The position numbers and the translations under genes are program-made. From CBDCYS01 sp965224215 (GTDB taxonomy: Bacteria; Acidobacteriota; Terriglobia; Bryobacterales; UBA6623), in the NCBI GenBank assembly GCA_965224215.1, contig CBDCYS010000004.1, forward strand, positions 62,001-126,000: a stretch of DNA of 64,000 bases, given 5' to 3'. Of this stretch, positions 1 through 9,293 are shown piece by piece. The stretch's first letter is position 1. The number at the start of each line of letters is the position of its first letter. The notes beneath the pieces were generated by a model. The model made no database searches, had not been told where the DNA came from, and saw only the letters and a list, made by a program, of their open reading frames with translations.

Positions 1-2
1 GC

Positions 3-602
3 GTCGGGCTGTATTTCTCCCTCGTGCTTCGGCCGCCGGTCACGCCGGCCCGGTCTTCGGTGCTGACTCTGGCGCTCGGCCTGGGAGTCGCACGCGGTAT
101 CGCTGAAGCGTGCGGTGTTCAATGCGACATTCGGTGGCCCAATGACGTTCTGCTGAATGACAAGAAGTGCTGCGGGATTCTGGTGGAATCAGCCGCCGAG
201 AGCGGTTTCTTGCGGTACGCGATTGCAGGTATCGGCATCAACGTCAACCACGCGGCCATGCCTCCCGACCTGGCGGAGATCGCCACATCGCTGCGAATCG
301 AAACCGGCTGCGACTATCTGAGGCAAACCATACTGGACGCGGTTCTGAAACACTGCGAGCGTTACTATGAGATGTTCATCGAGCGTGGCGCTCAGCCCGT
401 CGTGGAGGCATTCTCGCGCACGTCGAGCTACGTACAAGGGAAGAAGGTTGTTGTGGAGCTAGGCGACTCTCAGATATGCGGCACGACTGCCGGGCTCGAT
501 CCGAATGGCGTGCTGTTGCTCGAACGGGAGGACGGCACGATTGAGCCGATCCTGGCCGGAAGCGTTCGACCGTGGACCAAGCCGGGCGAGGAAGGGCTCT
601 GA
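3..602 (+). CDS. birA: Biotin--[acetyl-CoA-carboxylase] ligase, C-terminal part
   Basis: The reading frame is open from the window edge, so the true start lies upstream. The enzyme activates biotin with ATP and transfers it to the biotin carrier protein of acetyl-CoA carboxylase in the cytoplasm. Visible family motifs are WPNDVLLNDKKCCGILVE (biotin and adenylate binding) and AGIGINVN. The last 50 residues form the small SH3-like C-terminal domain (GKKVVVELGDS to AGSVRPW). No N-terminal DNA-binding domain can be assessed. The stop is 1 bp before the coaX start, so the two genes are probably one transcript; both act in cofactor metabolism. Identification is firm. Confidence 0.93.
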   Translation, partial: VGLYFSLVLRPPVTPARSSVLTLALGLGVARGIAEACGVQCDIRWPNDVLLNDKKCCGILVESAAESGFLRYAIAGIGINVNHAAMPPDLAEIATSLRIETGCDYLRQTILDAVLKHCERYYEMFIERGAQPVVEAFSRTSSYVQGKKVVVELGDSQICGTTAGLDPNGVLLLEREDGTIEPILAGSVRPWTKPGEEGL

Positions 603-603
603 A

Positions 604-1398
604 ATGCTACTGGCGGTCGACGTCGGCAACACGAATCTGACCCTGGGCGTCTATTGCCAGAAAGAGTTGATCGGCCACTGGCGGCTGGAAACGGACTCGG
701 GGCAGACGATTGATGGCTGGGGCGTACTGTTCCGCAACTTGTTCTCGTTGGCGGACCTCGATATTTCGGAGATCGATGGGATCATCGTCTCCTCGGTAGT
801 CCCGCAACTGGATTCATCGCTACAGCAGATGGCGGAGCGATACTTCGCAACGAGCCCTCTTTTCGTCACCTGCGAAATCGATACGGGGCTCACGATTCTC
901 GCCGACACCCCGTCCGAAGTTGGAGCGGATCGGATCGTTAACGGAATCGCGGCATTCGAGAGGTACGGCGGGCCATGCGTCGCGGTGGACTTTGGAACTG
1001 CCATCACTTTCGATGCGATCTCGGAAAACGCCCAATACCTGGGTGGTGTGATCTGCGCGGGAATAGGGATTACTTCGGAAGCGCTCTTTCAGCGCGCGGC
1101 GCGGCTTCCGCGGGTGGATATTCGCGAACCTGCCACGGTCATAGGTACCAACACGGTCGCAAGCCTGCAGTCGGGCTTGTATCACGGGACGCTGGGAATG
1201 GTGGACTCGATCCTGGAAAAGATGGTCGCGGTGCTCGGGGAGAAGACGAAGGTGGTCGCCACCGGCGGCCACGCTCAGGTGATCGCGCCCGGGTCACGCT
1301 TCATTCAAGAAGTCAGCGAGCACCTGACGTTGGAGGGTTTAAGAATCATTTGGGAGCGGAATCGCCCTGGAATCAACGGGAACCCGGCGGCGGGTTAG
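604..1398 (+). CDS. coaX: Type III pantothenate kinase
   Basis: Catalyses ATP-dependent phosphorylation of pantothenate, the first step of coenzyme A synthesis, in the cytoplasm. The predicted protein has 264 residues, the usual size for CoaX. It starts MLLAVDVGNTNLTLGVY, with the DxGNT phosphate-binding motif of the ASKHA fold, and also shows GADRIVNGIAA, AVDFGTAITFD and VATGGHA, all expected for type III enzymes. The ATG at 604 is preferred over an upstream in-frame start at 505 because it sits 1 bp after the birA stop and begins exactly at the conserved N-terminus. The birA-coaX pairing is common in bacteria. Confidence 0.96.
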   Translation: MLLAVDVGNTNLTLGVYCQKELIGHWRLETDSGQTIDGWGVLFRNLFSLADLDISEIDGIIVSSVVPQLDSSLQQMAERYFATSPLFVTCEIDTGLTILADTPSEVGADRIVNGIAAFERYGGPCVAVDFGTAITFDAISENAQYLGGVICAGIGITSEALFQRAARLPRVDIREPATVIGTNTVASLQSGLYHGTLGMVDSILEKMVAVLGEKTKVVATGGHAQVIAPGSRFIQEVSEHLTLEGLRIIWERNRPGINGNPAAG

Positions 1399-1525
1399 CA
1401 TCACAAGCTGGTGTCTTCAGCTCCTTGGTAAAAGGGGTTGCGCACTGGATCGCTGCCGCGTTCCCACCTTCGGGCTTTGCCGCCGTTTCTAACCCGCCTT
1501 GCCCCCGAATAGGGTGTTATCTCGA

Positions 1526-1554
1526 TTGACGAAAACTCAATAATCGCATACACT
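1526..1554 (+). promoter_or_regulatory. Sigma70-type promoter for the SYLF gene
   Basis: TTGACG at 1526-1531 and TACACT at 1549-1554 are separated by 17 bp, close to consensus spacing, and lie about 35 bp before the ATG at 1590. Predicted from sequence only. Confidence 0.45.
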
Positions 1555-1589
1555 TCCTGTGGATGAAAGATGAATGAAAGAAAGGTGAA

Positions 1590-2624
1590 GTGATGATCCC
1601 CCTCCTCGTCCTCACGGTTTTGTTAACTTCCAGTTCCCTTGCCGCCACGAGCGATGCCGTCGAGCGCTGCCTCCGTGCAAGCGCTTTGCTCGACGAAATC
1701 ATGTCGACAGCGGATACGGCTTTGCCGCAAGTATTGCTCAACAAGGCGCATTGCGTAGCGCTGATCCCCGGCGTCAAGAAGATCGGTTTCGGGTTCGGCG
1801 CCAAGTATGGCAAGGGCGTGCTCTCCTGCCGTGTCGAGGGTACCGGCGAGGGTTCCACGGGATGGTCCGGCCCCTCCACTGTACGCATCGAAGGCGGCAG
1901 CTTTGGACTGCAAATCGGAGCCAGCTCAACCGACGTCATCTTGCTCCTGATGAATGAATCTGGGTTGAAAAATCTGCTTTCGAGCAAATTCACGCTCGGC
2001 GCCGATGCGGGCGTCGCCGCTGGACCCATTGGCCGCACGGCGCAGGCTCAGACCGATGCTCAGATGCGCGCTAAGATTCTGTCCTACTCACGATCGCGCG
2101 GCGTCTTTGCCGGTGTCTCTCTGGAGGGCTCCACGCTGCGTCCCGACAACGACGCCAACGAACAGATCTATGGCCGTGAAATCTCAGCCCTTCAGATCGT
2201 GACCGGCCAAACCCCCACTCCGGAAATCGTGGCCGCGCTGCCGGCCAACCTCGGCAAGTATTCGAGAATGGAAGACGCAGGCGATCAGCCGAAGAAGGTT
2301 GAGCGCGCCGAGTCGCGGCGCCCGCCGGCCGATGGCGTCATCAAGATAACGTCGGAGCCCGCCTACGCGGAAGTCGATATCGACAGTAACCCCAACGGCT
2401 TGACGCCGCGAGCGAAAGCGGTCCGTCCCGGCGAGTATTCGATCACGCTGCGGAAAAAGGGCTTCGAAGTGTGGTCCCGCTCGGTCACCGTGAAGGAAGG
2501 CGAAACGCTCGCTCTCCACGCCGACCTTGCGGCCCTGAATACGGGCCTTGCCGTGGAAGCGGCCGTGCCAAGCAATCGCAGGCGTCCGGAGAACTCGAAG
2601 ATTAACGTCGAGTCCGTTCGCTAG
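1590..2624 (+). CDS. SYLF (Ysc84-like) domain protein with C-terminal PEGA domain
   Basis: Secreted or periplasmic protein of 344 residues. An N-terminal signal peptide (MMIPLLVLTVLLTSSSLAA) is followed by a SYLF lipid-binding domain at about residues 25-200, with the typical CVALIPGVKKIGFGFGAKYG and the end SLEGSTLRPD. A PEGA domain (about 250-320, GVIKITSEPAYAEVDID) follows; these beta-sandwich modules are usually found in surface or periplasmic proteins. The start is supported by an AAAGGTGA-like ribosome site 6-8 nt upstream. It stands alone, with its own promoter. Exact function is unknown; SYLF domains bind phosphoinositides in eukaryotes, while bacterial roles are unclear. Confidence 0.85.
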   Translation: MMIPLLVLTVLLTSSSLAATSDAVERCLRASALLDEIMSTADTALPQVLLNKAHCVALIPGVKKIGFGFGAKYGKGVLSCRVEGTGEGSTGWSGPSTVRIEGGSFGLQIGASSTDVILLLMNESGLKNLLSSKFTLGADAGVAAGPIGRTAQAQTDAQMRAKILSYSRSRGVFAGVSLEGSTLRPDNDANEQIYGREISALQIVTGQTPTPEIVAALPANLGKYSRMEDAGDQPKKVERAESRRPPADGVIKITSEPAYAEVDIDSNPNGLTPRAKAVRPGEYSITLRKKGFEVWSRSVTVKEGETLALHADLAALNTGLAVEAAVPSNRRRPENSKINVESVR

Positions 2625-2948
2625 GTCGTGAGGAGGGCCGAATCACGGCTAGATGAACTGCCCGCCAACCTGGTCCGTGGGTTGGGTGTCGGGCAATTGC
2701 GCATCGCGGTCGGGCAATTTCGCATCGCGTTGGTTAGGCGCACGGCTGCTATCCAGGATGCCGCCGTGACAGAGTTCCTCCAGAGTGTTTTCCAAAATAA
2801 GAGCTACCACTTCAGCGTCCGCTACGAGGCGCCGTTCTTGTTGGGGGAGGGCGGTGCGAAGATTCCGACTGGCACAGCTTTGATGCCGGCACTAGGTCTT
2901 TTGCGAGAAAGACCCGAGGCAGCAAGTCTAGCAGTAAATGTCGCATGG
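2625..2948. other. Intergenic stretch with a 21-bp tandem duplication
   Basis: About 320 bp without a recognisable gene. A 21-bp unit (starting GTCGGGCAATT) is repeated in tandem at 2688-2708 and 2709-2729 with one mismatch. Both strands are open over part of it. A minus-strand frame from about 2895 to 2649 reads protein-like but lacks a start codon; I could not assign it. Confidence 0.4.
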
Positions 2949-4169
2949 ATGAGAAGATGTCTTAAATTGCGTTGCCTTATCCTTCTGTTGGCCTTCTTGC
3001 TCGCCCCTTCCCTAGCTCCCGCCGAGGAAGCGTTTCTCGACACTCAGCTCATCTTCCCGCTCGAGCACTGGCACAACCATTCCTCCTCCATCGTCGAGAT
3101 GCCCAACGGCGGTCTCTTTGTAACCTGGTTCCACGGTTCTGGAGAACGACGGGAAGACGATGTCAGGATTCTCGGCGCCCGCCTCGGCCCCGGCGAAAAA
3201 TCCTGGAGCAAGCCGTTTGATCTAGCGGACCAGCCCAACTTCCCCGACACGAATTGCACCCTTTTCATTGACGGCGGCGACCGGCTCTGGCTGTTCTGGC
3301 CGACGATTCTGGCGAACGAGTGGCACACGGCGCTGCTGAACTACAAGATCTCTTCGGACTACCAGGGCGATGGTCCACCGGTTTGGAAGAAGACAGGAAA
3401 CATCCTGTTCAAACACGACCTGGAGCGCTTTGAAAAGAAAGTTCGAGACTACGTCGAGCCGGACCTCGAAACCGAGCCCGAGGGTCGGCGGCGGGAGCGT
3501 ATGCAGCGGCTTGTCGAGCGCGCCGGAGACAAGTACTTTTCGCGACTCGGCTGGATGACCCGCACCCACCCAATTCAGCTTCCCAGCGGCAGAATCATCG
3601 TTCCGCTCTACTCCGACGGCTATTCATTTTCTTTGATGGGGATCAGCGATGACGGCGGCGAAACCTGGAAGCCGAGTGAGCCCATCGTCGGCTATGGTCC
3701 GATCCAGCCAAGCGTGGTTCGAAAGAAGGACGGCACCTTGGTCGCCTACATGCGCGATGCCGGACCAGCGCCCAAGCGCATCCCCACCAGCACATCGAGC
3801 GACGATGGCATGACCTGGAGCCGAGTGGCGGACACAGAGTTCATGAATCCTGGTTCAAGTTGCGAGGCCATCGTGCTTCAGGACGGAACCTGGTTGCTTG
3901 TCTACAACGACACGGAGAAGGGGCGGCACTCTCTCGCCATTTCGCTCTCAGACGACGAAGGTAAGAGCTGGAAGTGGACCCGTCACATCGAGCGGGACAT
4001 GCGCGGCGAAGGGGCGACTACGTTCCACTATCCCTCGGTCATGCAAGCACGGGACGGGGCGATTCATTTGACCTACAGCTATTTCCTGATGCACTTGCCG
4101 AAAGACGCGGCGCGCAAGTCGATCAAGTACGCGCGCTTCAACGCCGAGTGGGTCAAGCAGGGCGATTGA
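2949..4169 (+). CDS. Secreted sialidase-like (BNR/Asp-box) glycosidase
   Basis: Predicted 406-residue exported protein. The ATG at 2949 is chosen because it starts a clean signal peptide (RCLILLLAFLLAPSLAPA); the frame is open further upstream but that part has no protein character. The mature part is a six-bladed BNR/sialidase propeller. Asp-boxes are visible at SDDGGETW, SSDDGMTW and SDDEGKSW. Early residues PLEHWHNHSSSIVEMPNGG and the late PSVMQARDGAIHLTYSY are typical of the BNR_2 family, often annotated exo-alpha-sialidase. In soil bacteria such proteins are thought to act on polysaccharides; the substrate cannot be predicted. It is transcribed convergently with the next gene. Confidence 0.85.
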   Translation: MRRCLKLRCLILLLAFLLAPSLAPAEEAFLDTQLIFPLEHWHNHSSSIVEMPNGGLFVTWFHGSGERREDDVRILGARLGPGEKSWSKPFDLADQPNFPDTNCTLFIDGGDRLWLFWPTILANEWHTALLNYKISSDYQGDGPPVWKKTGNILFKHDLERFEKKVRDYVEPDLETEPEGRRRERMQRLVERAGDKYFSRLGWMTRTHPIQLPSGRIIVPLYSDGYSFSLMGISDDGGETWKPSEPIVGYGPIQPSVVRKKDGTLVAYMRDAGPAPKRIPTSTSSDDGMTWSRVADTEFMNPGSSCEAIVLQDGTWLLVYNDTEKGRHSLAISLSDDEGKSWKWTRHIERDMRGEGATTFHYPSVMQARDGAIHLTYSYFLMHLPKDAARKSIKYARFNAEWVKQGD

Positions 4170-4221
4170 GGCGTCAAGTCTCCTGCAAAAACCTGCAATC
4201 CGGCATCGAGATTTGGGGCCG

Positions 4222-5367
4222 CTACCCCTGAATAGAAGCAGCGGTGAAGCTAAGCAAGTCCCCTTCTTCACGCGCTAGTTCCCGGAGCCTTTCGTAGTCG
4301 CCGCCCATCTGGCACAATTGCCGCGGATTCGGACACGCTAGATACATTGGATCGGACTCCCCGAGAAACTCGCGAAAGACATCGACGGCCTCGCCGTATC
4401 GCTCCAGCCGCGTGAGCAACTTGACCAGTGTTTGAGCCGGGGCGGTGCCGACTTCGTCCGGGTCGCTCTCGACCACCTTCGCGCGGAAGTGGGCGATCGC
4501 ACCGTCAACGTCCTCCCCCAGCAGCGACCGCAAGTAGATTTCGTGATCCGCAAACACGTTTTCAAAGGGAGGGTTCCCCTTGAACTGAAACATCTCGCCG
4601 AGACGCTTGCCATAAGAGCACAGCTCGACGGTCATTTGAAGGGTCTCGCGGTCCGTCCATTCGACTGCATATTGGACGATCGAGCTGACATGAGAGGTGT
4701 CGACGAAGTAGCTGTTGCCTTCGAAGAGCCAGTCGCGGCCTTCGATCAACTCACCGACCCTGTTCGTTGTGGGCCGCTCCTCGCCGGTCGCCTCGATATT
4801 TTTCTCGATTGTCCGCTTGAGGTTTTCGGCCAGCTCGTCGTAGAGGGTCCCGGTCAGCAGCCGGGCCGATTCGTCGCGGCCCTCCTCTGTTGGATACTGT
4901 CCGAAGTAGGTGATCGCCCGGCAAGTCCCGTAGTTCTTCAATGCCAGCTCAAAACCCTTGCGCGGGTTGACGCGCTCGTGATAGGCGATCTCGATGATCC
5001 CGTCCAAGTCTTCTCTTGTATCGAGACTCTCAATCGCTTCTCGAATGGGTCCAGCCTCTCCGATCGCCCGAAAGTACGGCCAGGCGCGTTCGATCTGCCC
5101 TTCGGCCAGGAACAGGTTGCCTACCTCACGGGCGACTTCCGCCGAGCCTTCGTCATAGGCTCGCTGCGTCTCCTCGGGAAGATCATTGAGGGGGCCCGTG
5201 TGGATCAAGGGAAGCCCCAGTTCGTGGCGCTTTCTCATCAGCCGAGCCTCGAATAGCTGGGGGTACATCTTCTCGGCCCGAAACTTTTTCACAAGGAAAT
5301 CCAAACCCGCCCCGGACCCTTCCCTTTCGAGACACTCCTCGACCAATTCGAATGCGTGTTCGCTCAT
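4222..5367 (-). CDS. Hypothetical alpha-helical repeat protein
   Basis: 381 residues, acidic, with no signal peptide or membrane segment, so probably cytoplasmic. I do not recognise a named family. The sequence is almost wholly helical with TPR/SEL1-like spacing (for example AREVGNLFLAEGQIERAWPY and VKLLTRLERYGEAVDVFREF), suggesting a solenoid scaffold. The start MSEHAFELVEECLE is the first ATG of the frame. Its 5' end faces the kinase-WD40 gene, so the two may be divergently controlled. Function unknown. Confidence 0.65.
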   Translation of the reverse strand: MSEHAFELVEECLEREGSGAGLDFLVKKFRAEKMYPQLFEARLMRKRHELGLPLIHTGPLNDLPEETQRAYDEGSAEVAREVGNLFLAEGQIERAWPYFRAIGEAGPIREAIESLDTREDLDGIIEIAYHERVNPRKGFELALKNYGTCRAITYFGQYPTEEGRDESARLLTGTLYDELAENLKRTIEKNIEATGEERPTTNRVGELIEGRDWLFEGNSYFVDTSHVSSIVQYAVEWTDRETLQMTVELCSYGKRLGEMFQFKGNPPFENVFADHEIYLRSLLGEDVDGAIAHFRAKVVESDPDEVGTAPAQTLVKLLTRLERYGEAVDVFREFLGESDPMYLACPNPRQLCQMGGDYERLRELAREEGDLLSFTAASIQG

Positions 5368-5510
5368 CAGTACCTTTTGAAATCCGCCTTTGCGTAGTAT
5401 GGCATGTCGCTGTTTTCCAAATGCGCTGTAGGGCCGGGAGCAGACCGCTTTCGCTCCTCGCTTGGGGGCAACCGTTGGACGGGGTCTCGACCAGTCCCGA
5501 TCAATATAGA

Positions 5511-5540
5511 TTGGGTGGCAGGCTGTAAACGGAGTATAAT
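5511..5540 (+). promoter_or_regulatory. Candidate promoter of kinase gene
   Basis: A perfect TATAAT at 5535-5540 is preceded after 18 bp by TTGGGT at 5511-5516. It lies about 80 bp before the kinase start at 5618. Confidence 0.4.
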
Positions 5541-5617
5541 CTTAGTTCTAGCTGCGCTAGTTCGACGCGGCAGCGAGTCCGTTGTTGACCAGCCTTTGTT
5601 GAGCGTCCGGGTACCCG

Positions 5618-7462
5618 ATGACCTTTCGAGTCGGAGAAACCGTAGGTCCCTACCGCATTGTTTCACTCCTTGGCACGGGTGGAGTGGGACGCGTTTTTAA
5701 AGTCAAGCATGCGGTCACCGGCCGTATTGAGGCCATAAAGGTCCTGCTCGAGGACTACACCGCCTCGAGTACCCAGTCCAAGCGCTTTCGGCGAGAGATC
5801 CAGCTACACGCCAGTCTCCAACACCCCAACATCGCCTCCGTCCATAACGCCCTTTGGGTGGATGACAACCTGGTGATGATCATGGAGCTTGTCCCCGGCG
5901 ACTCGTTGGAACGGCTGCATGAAGAGGGCCAGGTTCCGCTGCGGGTCGGCATTGATTACGTTTGTCAGGCCCTCTCGGCGCTCGAGTACGCCCACCGCCA
6001 AGGTGTCACCCACCGGGACATCTCTCCCTCGAACATGCTAGTCACCCCCGACGGGGTTCTGAAGCTTACCGACTTCGGGCTGGCTTTCCTAACCAACAGC
6101 GACCGCGTCACCCAGACCGGCCTGGTGATGAGCTCGGCGTATTACATGTCACCCGAGCAGGTCAAGGGACAGGACGAGATTGACAGTCGCACCGACGTCT
6201 ATTCCATCGGTACGGTGCTCTACGAGTTGGCGACGAACCGCAAGCCGTTTGAAAGTCAGAACGAATATCAGCTTCTTGAGGCACACGTTAAGCAACCGCC
6301 TCACCCCCCGATCGAATTCAACCCGTCACTCCCGGCCGCTCTCAATGCCGCAATCCTCAAAGCTTTGGAAAAAGACCCGGAGCGGCGATTCAAGACCGCC
6401 GAGGAGTTTCGGCAAGCCTTGCAATCGATCAGTGGGCTGACTGCACCGCAGCCGGTATCTGCGACTACCGACCTTGACTTTGCAAGCGGAGAAGCGCCGG
6501 CGTCGGCGACTCAACCAGAGCCGGGCTCCGACCAAGACAAGATACCGATACCTAGCTGGGCCGGCCGCGCGGTACGGTCCGGAGTTCTCCACACAGGCAT
6601 GGGCCTGACCGCCGGTTTCCTGCTGATTTACCTGGTCGCTCTCGTCATCAGGCCAGGAGTGGATCCAGAGCAAAATGCGGATTCGGCCATCCAAGCCCCA
6701 CAGTCCATCGAGGAGGATTCGAGTTCCACGGCGCTCGCGCTCACCCGGGAGATGAGCAGCCCGTCCGGCCCCAATGACCCTTCGAAAGAGGATCGGGCAG
6801 GTTTTCGGCTGGTGGGTCCGCCCAATCCCGGGAATTCCGGGACGAGCCGGAAAACAGCGTCGTTGTGCTCAAGTGCAGTCCGCCCCGATACTGGCCCAGC
6901 GATTTCGGCAGCCCCTGATACCTCCATTGAATTGCCGCGGTCCGGAGTGCGGCTCGACTCCGGAGAACCGCCAAATCGCCAAGCCATCGTTGAAGTTCGA
7001 CCGAGTCCTACCAGGAGGTCCGGCAGCCCGAAACGCGCCAGTACGTTCTCGGTTTCCCGTGTCCCCGCATCCGATCGGATGCCGACGCGAACGACGACCG
7101 TGACGGGCTGGCATACTCTCGTAAAATCGCTCTCGACGGAAGAATCCGTGCAGGTGCTGAGCCTGAGTAACAATGGCCGCTGGGCCGCGGCGGGTGCGGC
7201 CGGCAACTCCGTCCGGGTGTGGGACACGACAACCGGTAAGCGCCATGCCACGCTTCAAGGCCACTCGGCACGCGTGACCAGCATCGGTTTCAGCCCCCAG
7301 AACGATCGAATTGCCACCGGCAGTTGGGATGGCACGGCGAAGATTTGGGACCTATCCTCCGGCCAGGAGGTGGGGACGTTTGGGCACAAGGACTACGTCA
7401 CGACGGTTGCCTTCAGTCCCGACGGAGTGTGGTGGCAACGGGCTGCTCGGATCGCTCGATAA
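5618..7462 (+). CDS. Serine/threonine protein kinase with WD40 repeats, 3' end lost to frameshift
   Basis: N-terminal Hanks-type kinase domain (residues about 8-270): glycine loop GTGGVGRVF, invariant lysine in EAIKVL, catalytic loop HRDISPSN, DFGLA and SPEQ. The catalytic loop carries Ser where bacterial kinases normally have Lys (HRDIKPxN). A low-complexity linker contains one transmembrane helix (about 328-348, MGLTAGFLLIYLVALVI), so the kinase is cytoplasmic and the C-terminus external. WD40 repeats begin near residue 505 (VRVWDTTTG, AKIWDLSSG). The frame breaks around 7420-7432: after FSPDG it runs into an unrelated tail, while the WD40 sequence continues in another frame to 7989. Restoring one base gives DGSVVATG and a normal repeat. 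Confidence 0.85.
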   Translation: MTFRVGETVGPYRIVSLLGTGGVGRVFKVKHAVTGRIEAIKVLLEDYTASSTQSKRFRREIQLHASLQHPNIASVHNALWVDDNLVMIMELVPGDSLERLHEEGQVPLRVGIDYVCQALSALEYAHRQGVTHRDISPSNMLVTPDGVLKLTDFGLAFLTNSDRVTQTGLVMSSAYYMSPEQVKGQDEIDSRTDVYSIGTVLYELATNRKPFESQNEYQLLEAHVKQPPHPPIEFNPSLPAALNAAILKALEKDPERRFKTAEEFRQALQSISGLTAPQPVSATTDLDFASGEAPASATQPEPGSDQDKIPIPSWAGRAVRSGVLHTGMGLTAGFLLIYLVALVIRPGVDPEQNADSAIQAPQSIEEDSSSTALALTREMSSPSGPNDPSKEDRAGFRLVGPPNPGNSGTSRKTASLCSSAVRPDTGPAISAAPDTSIELPRSGVRLDSGEPPNRQAIVEVRPSPTRRSGSPKRASTFSVSRVPASDRMPTRTTTVTGWHTLVKSLSTEESVQVLSLSNNGRWAAAGAAGNSVRVWDTTTGKRHATLQGHSARVTSIGFSPQNDRIATGSWDGTAKIWDLSSGQEVGTFGHKDYVTTVAFSPDGVWWQRAARIAR

Positions 7463-7989
7463 AACTTTGGAACTTGCGCGACAGGGACCGCACCCACGAC
7501 TACCGCTCTCACCTGCGATCTCCGCAAGCGTTGGCGTTTAGCCCCACGAGCGCAATGCTAGCGTCGGTGTCGAACATTGGTGACATTAAGCTCTGGGGCG
7601 TCGAGGGTGATAGCGCGCGAGGCGAACTTCCGGGTCCGGAGCTGGGATCCAATGCTGTGGCCTTCAGTCCCGATGGAAAGACTCTTGCCGTCGCGGGCAG
7701 CAACGAAATAAAGCTGTTCGATTTCCCGTCTCAGCGTGAGCGCCAGGCGGTCGAGATACCCGGCTGGCTGCATGCGATGACATTCACAAATCGCGGACGT
7801 TTCCTGGTCCTTAGCGCACTCAGCCAGCCATCGGATACCGCAAAGCTTTGGGACGTTGCGACCAAGGACACGATCAGCACCCTTCAGCACCACCACACCG
7901 TCCGTTCGATTGCCCTGAGTGCCAACGCTCGGCGGCTGGCCACTGCGGCCGATGGCGGCCAGATCTCGATCTGGGAAGCACACGACTAG
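7324..7989 (+). pseudogene. C-terminal WD40 part of the frameshifted kinase
   Basis: Homologous coding begins near 7425 (SVVATGCSDRSIKLWNL) and continues through at least four further WD40-like blades (DIKLWGVEG, EIKLFDFPS, TAKLWDVAT, QISIWEAHD) to the stop at 7989. The part of this frame before 7425 is antisense-like filler. It is the out-of-frame continuation of the kinase gene starting at 5618. With the lesion repaired, the product would be about 790 residues. No ribosome site was seen that would let it be made separately. Confidence 0.75.
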
Positions 7990-8060
7990 CGGGTTTTCAA
8001 ACACACGCTTAGCGGGTTTCAAGCAACGCCTAGCGGGTTTTCCAGCAACGCCTAGCGGCC
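7987..8060. repeat. Short tandem repeat, three and a half units
   Basis: Units of 21-23 bp beginning TAGCGGGTTTTC occur at 7987, 8010, 8031 and (partial) 8053. They lie between the convergent kinase-WD40 and anmK genes, and the first unit contains the WD40 stop codon. Confidence 0.7.
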
Positions 8061-8061
8061 T

Positions 8062-9204
8062 TCAGGGCCACAGCAGTTTTCCCAGCACGCGCGAGCGTCG
8101 CGCTCCAGTCGCTGAAGGCAGGTTGGCCGGACGGCGGTGGTAGGTTTCGTAGGCGAGAACGGCGAAGGCTATCGCTTCCTTGCCGTCGCTGTCAATTCCC
8201 AATTCATTTGAAGTAAGAATCTCGGTTCCGGGCAGCAGATCTTTTAGCGCGCTCATGATGAGCGGGTTGCGGACGCCGCCACCCGACGCGATCACCTGAT
8301 CCACCTTCATCAGGGGGGCAACAAAACGCTGGATCGCGTCCGCGATGCTCGATGCGGTGAACGCCGTCACGGTAGCCACGAGATCCGGCGGCTCAAGCCC
8401 TTTTCTCAAGAGGTTGTCGACGAAGTCCCTACCGAACTGTTCCCGGCCGATACTTTTCGGTGGCTTCTCGCAGAGGTAGGGCAGCTCCATCAGTTGCGCA
8501 TGCAGTGATTCCTCGACTTTCCCCGACGCCGCTAACTTGCCGTCTTCGTCGAATCTCTTGCTCCCATTGGATACCAGCGAGACCACGGCGTCGATCAGCA
8601 TATTGCCGGGACCCGTGTCGAATGCCATGAGCTGTTCGGGTGCGGCTGCTGCGGGGATGGCGCTAATGTTGGCGATGCCGCCAACGTTGAGCGCAACTCG
8701 TCCGAGCTGCGGGTCGCGATAGAGCAGGTAGTCAACGTAGGGGACAAGAGGGGCGCCCTCGCCGCCGGCCGCCATATCGGCTGTGCGGAAGTCGGCGACG
8801 ACCGGAACGCCCGTGCGCTCAGCTATCAGAGCAGGCTCGCCGATTTGCAGCGTGCTCGCTGTCTCGTGCCCGAGAAATTCACTCGGGCGTCCTTGGTGGT
8901 AAATCGTTTGGCCGTGGGAGCCAACGAGTTCGAGCTTTTCGAGTGGGATGTTTGACCGATCGCACGCCGCAACGACCGCGTCACCGAAAAGCTTCCCGAG
9001 CAGGAAGTTCATTTGGCTGATGCGGGAGGTGTGGGTGGAGGAGTTTGAGATTCCGAGAATTGCCTCGCGGACATCGGGAGGGTAGGGAACTGAGTGCGTT
9101 GCCAGAAGCTGGATCGCCTGGTTGAAGCCTGCCCCGCTGATTTCGACGAGTGCGACGTCGATTCCATCGACCGACGTGCCGCTCATGATTCCGGCAACCA
9201 GCAT
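8062..9204 (-). CDS. anmK: Anhydro-N-acetylmuramic acid kinase
   Basis: Converts 1,6-anhydro-MurNAc with ATP and water into MurNAc-6-phosphate during cell-wall recycling in the cytoplasm. The 380-residue length fits the family. The N-terminal phosphate-binding loop GIMSGTSVDGIDVALVEI is diagnostic; GSHGQTIYHQG, VADFRTADMAAGGEGAPLVP, NVGGIANIS, FDTGPGNMLID and ASGGGVRNP also match. The start is the first ATG of the frame, exactly at the motif. No murQ or other recycling gene is adjacent in the window, so it appears to be a single gene. Confidence 0.95.
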   Translation of the reverse strand: MLVAGIMSGTSVDGIDVALVEISGAGFNQAIQLLATHSVPYPPDVREAILGISNSSTHTSRISQMNFLLGKLFGDAVVAACDRSNIPLEKLELVGSHGQTIYHQGRPSEFLGHETASTLQIGEPALIAERTGVPVVADFRTADMAAGGEGAPLVPYVDYLLYRDPQLGRVALNVGGIANISAIPAAAAPEQLMAFDTGPGNMLIDAVVSLVSNGSKRFDEDGKLAASGKVEESLHAQLMELPYLCEKPPKSIGREQFGRDFVDNLLRKGLEPPDLVATVTAFTASSIADAIQRFVAPLMKVDQVIASGGGVRNPLIMSALKDLLPGTEILTSNELGIDSDGKEAIAFAVLAYETYHRRPANLPSATGARRSRVLGKLLWP

Positions 9205-9293
9205 GAAACAGGAACGGTATCACGTTTGGCTATCCAGCCGAGGATTGGGCATCTAGCGGAGTTTGATCAAGGAATGTTGGCGTCCTACTGTCG

